A stretch of DNA of 15,715 nucleotides. It comes from Limnoraphis robusta CS-951 (GTDB lineage: Bacteria; Cyanobacteriota; Cyanobacteriia; Cyanobacteriales; Microcoleaceae). Below, piece after piece: positions 15,409-15,715 of this stretch. Made by a program: the position numbers and the translations under genes. The stretch is from the NCBI RefSeq assembly GCF_000972705.2, contig NZ_LATL02000322.1, forward strand, positions 1 through 15,715. Reading direction: 5' to 3'. How positions within the stretch are numbered: the stretch's first letter is position 1; every line of letters begins with the position of its first letter. The notes under the pieces were generated by a model, which was not told the origin of the DNA, searched no databases, and saw only the letters and a program-made list of their open reading frames with translations.

Positions 15409-15715
15409 ATGAGCGATTCCAATCTTCATTATGCCGTTAAACGTTTAATCGACCGATTTGAAAAAACCGGACTGTTAAAACGCCTCGAACTCAGCGATGA
15501 AGATCTCGCCGATAGTATTTGGTTGGCGCTACAAATGGGTGAAGTACAAACTCCCCAAAAATCCGAAGAAAAACTAGAAACTGACCCTTCCCCAACCGTT
15601 GAAATTGTAGACAGCAAACTCCCAGAACTCCCAACAGAAAGCGAACCCACCGTTTCAATTATTACCGAAGACTCCCCCCAACAAACCCCCGAACAGTCCC
15701 CCGTCAAGGGTTTAC
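15409..15715 (+). CDS. N-terminus of a SAV_2336-like/vWA-type protein, 3' end outside window
   Basis: 102 codons are visible and the frame is open at the window edge. The start ATG has GAGG at 8 bases (15397-15400). The first 45 residues form a small helical domain (LHYAVKRLIDRFEKTGLLKR, then LELSDEDLADSIWLALQM), which resembles the N-terminus of SAV_2336-related proteins, the family that usually follows the MoxR gene in these operons and carries a vWA-like domain. After it comes a Pro/Glu/Ser-rich linker to the edge. The vWA metal-binding motif itself would lie outside the window and is not seen. Only 3 bases separate it from the MoxR gene. The assignment rests on the short N-terminal match and on position. 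Confidence 0.65.
   Translation, partial: MSDSNLHYAVKRLIDRFEKTGLLKRLELSDEDLADSIWLALQMGEVQTPQKSEEKLETDPSPTVEIVDSKLPELPTESEPTVSIITEDSPQQTPEQSPVKGL

Noticed and set aside
15429..15707. Ser-rich minus-strand frame of 92 residues
   Set aside because: It is antisense to the Pro/Glu-rich linker of the SAV_2336-like gene; low-complexity Ser/Gly composition is expected from that.
1..15715. tRNA, rRNA, insertion sequence or integrase
   Set aside because: No tRNA-like cloverleaf, rRNA, transposase motif or terminal inverted repeat with target duplication was found by eye on either strand.

Overview
The window looks cyanobacterial. It carries 13 copies of the palindrome GCGATCGC (the HIP1 element typical of cyanobacterial chromosomes), a heptameric tandem repeat of the short-repeat kind found in filamentous cyanobacteria, and several protein families characteristic of large cyanobacterial genomes: TPR-CHAT, DUF928, Trypco1/trypsin/VMAP, and a small standalone PD-(D/E)XK nuclease. 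All family names below come from reading motifs in the translations, not from a search.

Layout. (1) Positions 1-4592, plus strand: the 3' end of a DUF1156-type DNA adenine methylase, a small PD-(D/E)XK nuclease-like protein whose start codon abuts a heptamer repeat, and a 968-residue DUF499 P-loop ATPase. DUF1156 methylase with DUF499 ATPase is a recurrent defence-island pairing related to BREX- and DISARM-like modification systems. (2) 4663-6051, minus strand: an AT-rich Ser/Thr protein kinase converging on the DUF499 gene, with a promoter whose -35 box overlaps a perfect inverted repeat. (3) 6052-7303: a 498-base non-coding stretch with two inverted repeats, a 73-residue orphan protein with a terminator-like hairpin, and a DUF427 protein on the minus strand. 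(4) 7439-11349, minus strand: an exported DUF928 protein followed by an 11-unit TPR protein with a C-terminal CHAT caspase-like protease. (5) 11350-12003, minus strand: a decayed reading frame and a 70-residue hypothetical protein. (6) 12166 to the window end, plus strand: Trypco1, trypsin-like protease, VMAP-C, MoxR AAA+ ATPase, and the start of a SAV_2336/vWA-type protein.

The last block is the most interesting. It matches the predicted vWA-MoxR-VMAP ternary conflict systems, in which an NTPase/vWA pair is thought to control an effector (here a trypsin-like protease) through VMAP. In this window the protease and VMAP reading frames lie in the same frame and are separated by a single TAA codon, so what looks like an ancestral protease-VMAP fusion is split. 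The second half has no good start signal of its own.

Taken together this is a dense accessory or defence region: a modification/ATPase module, a kinase, and two unrelated protease-effector families (CHAT and trypsin). The methylase catalytic domain lies left of the window and the vWA domain right of it.
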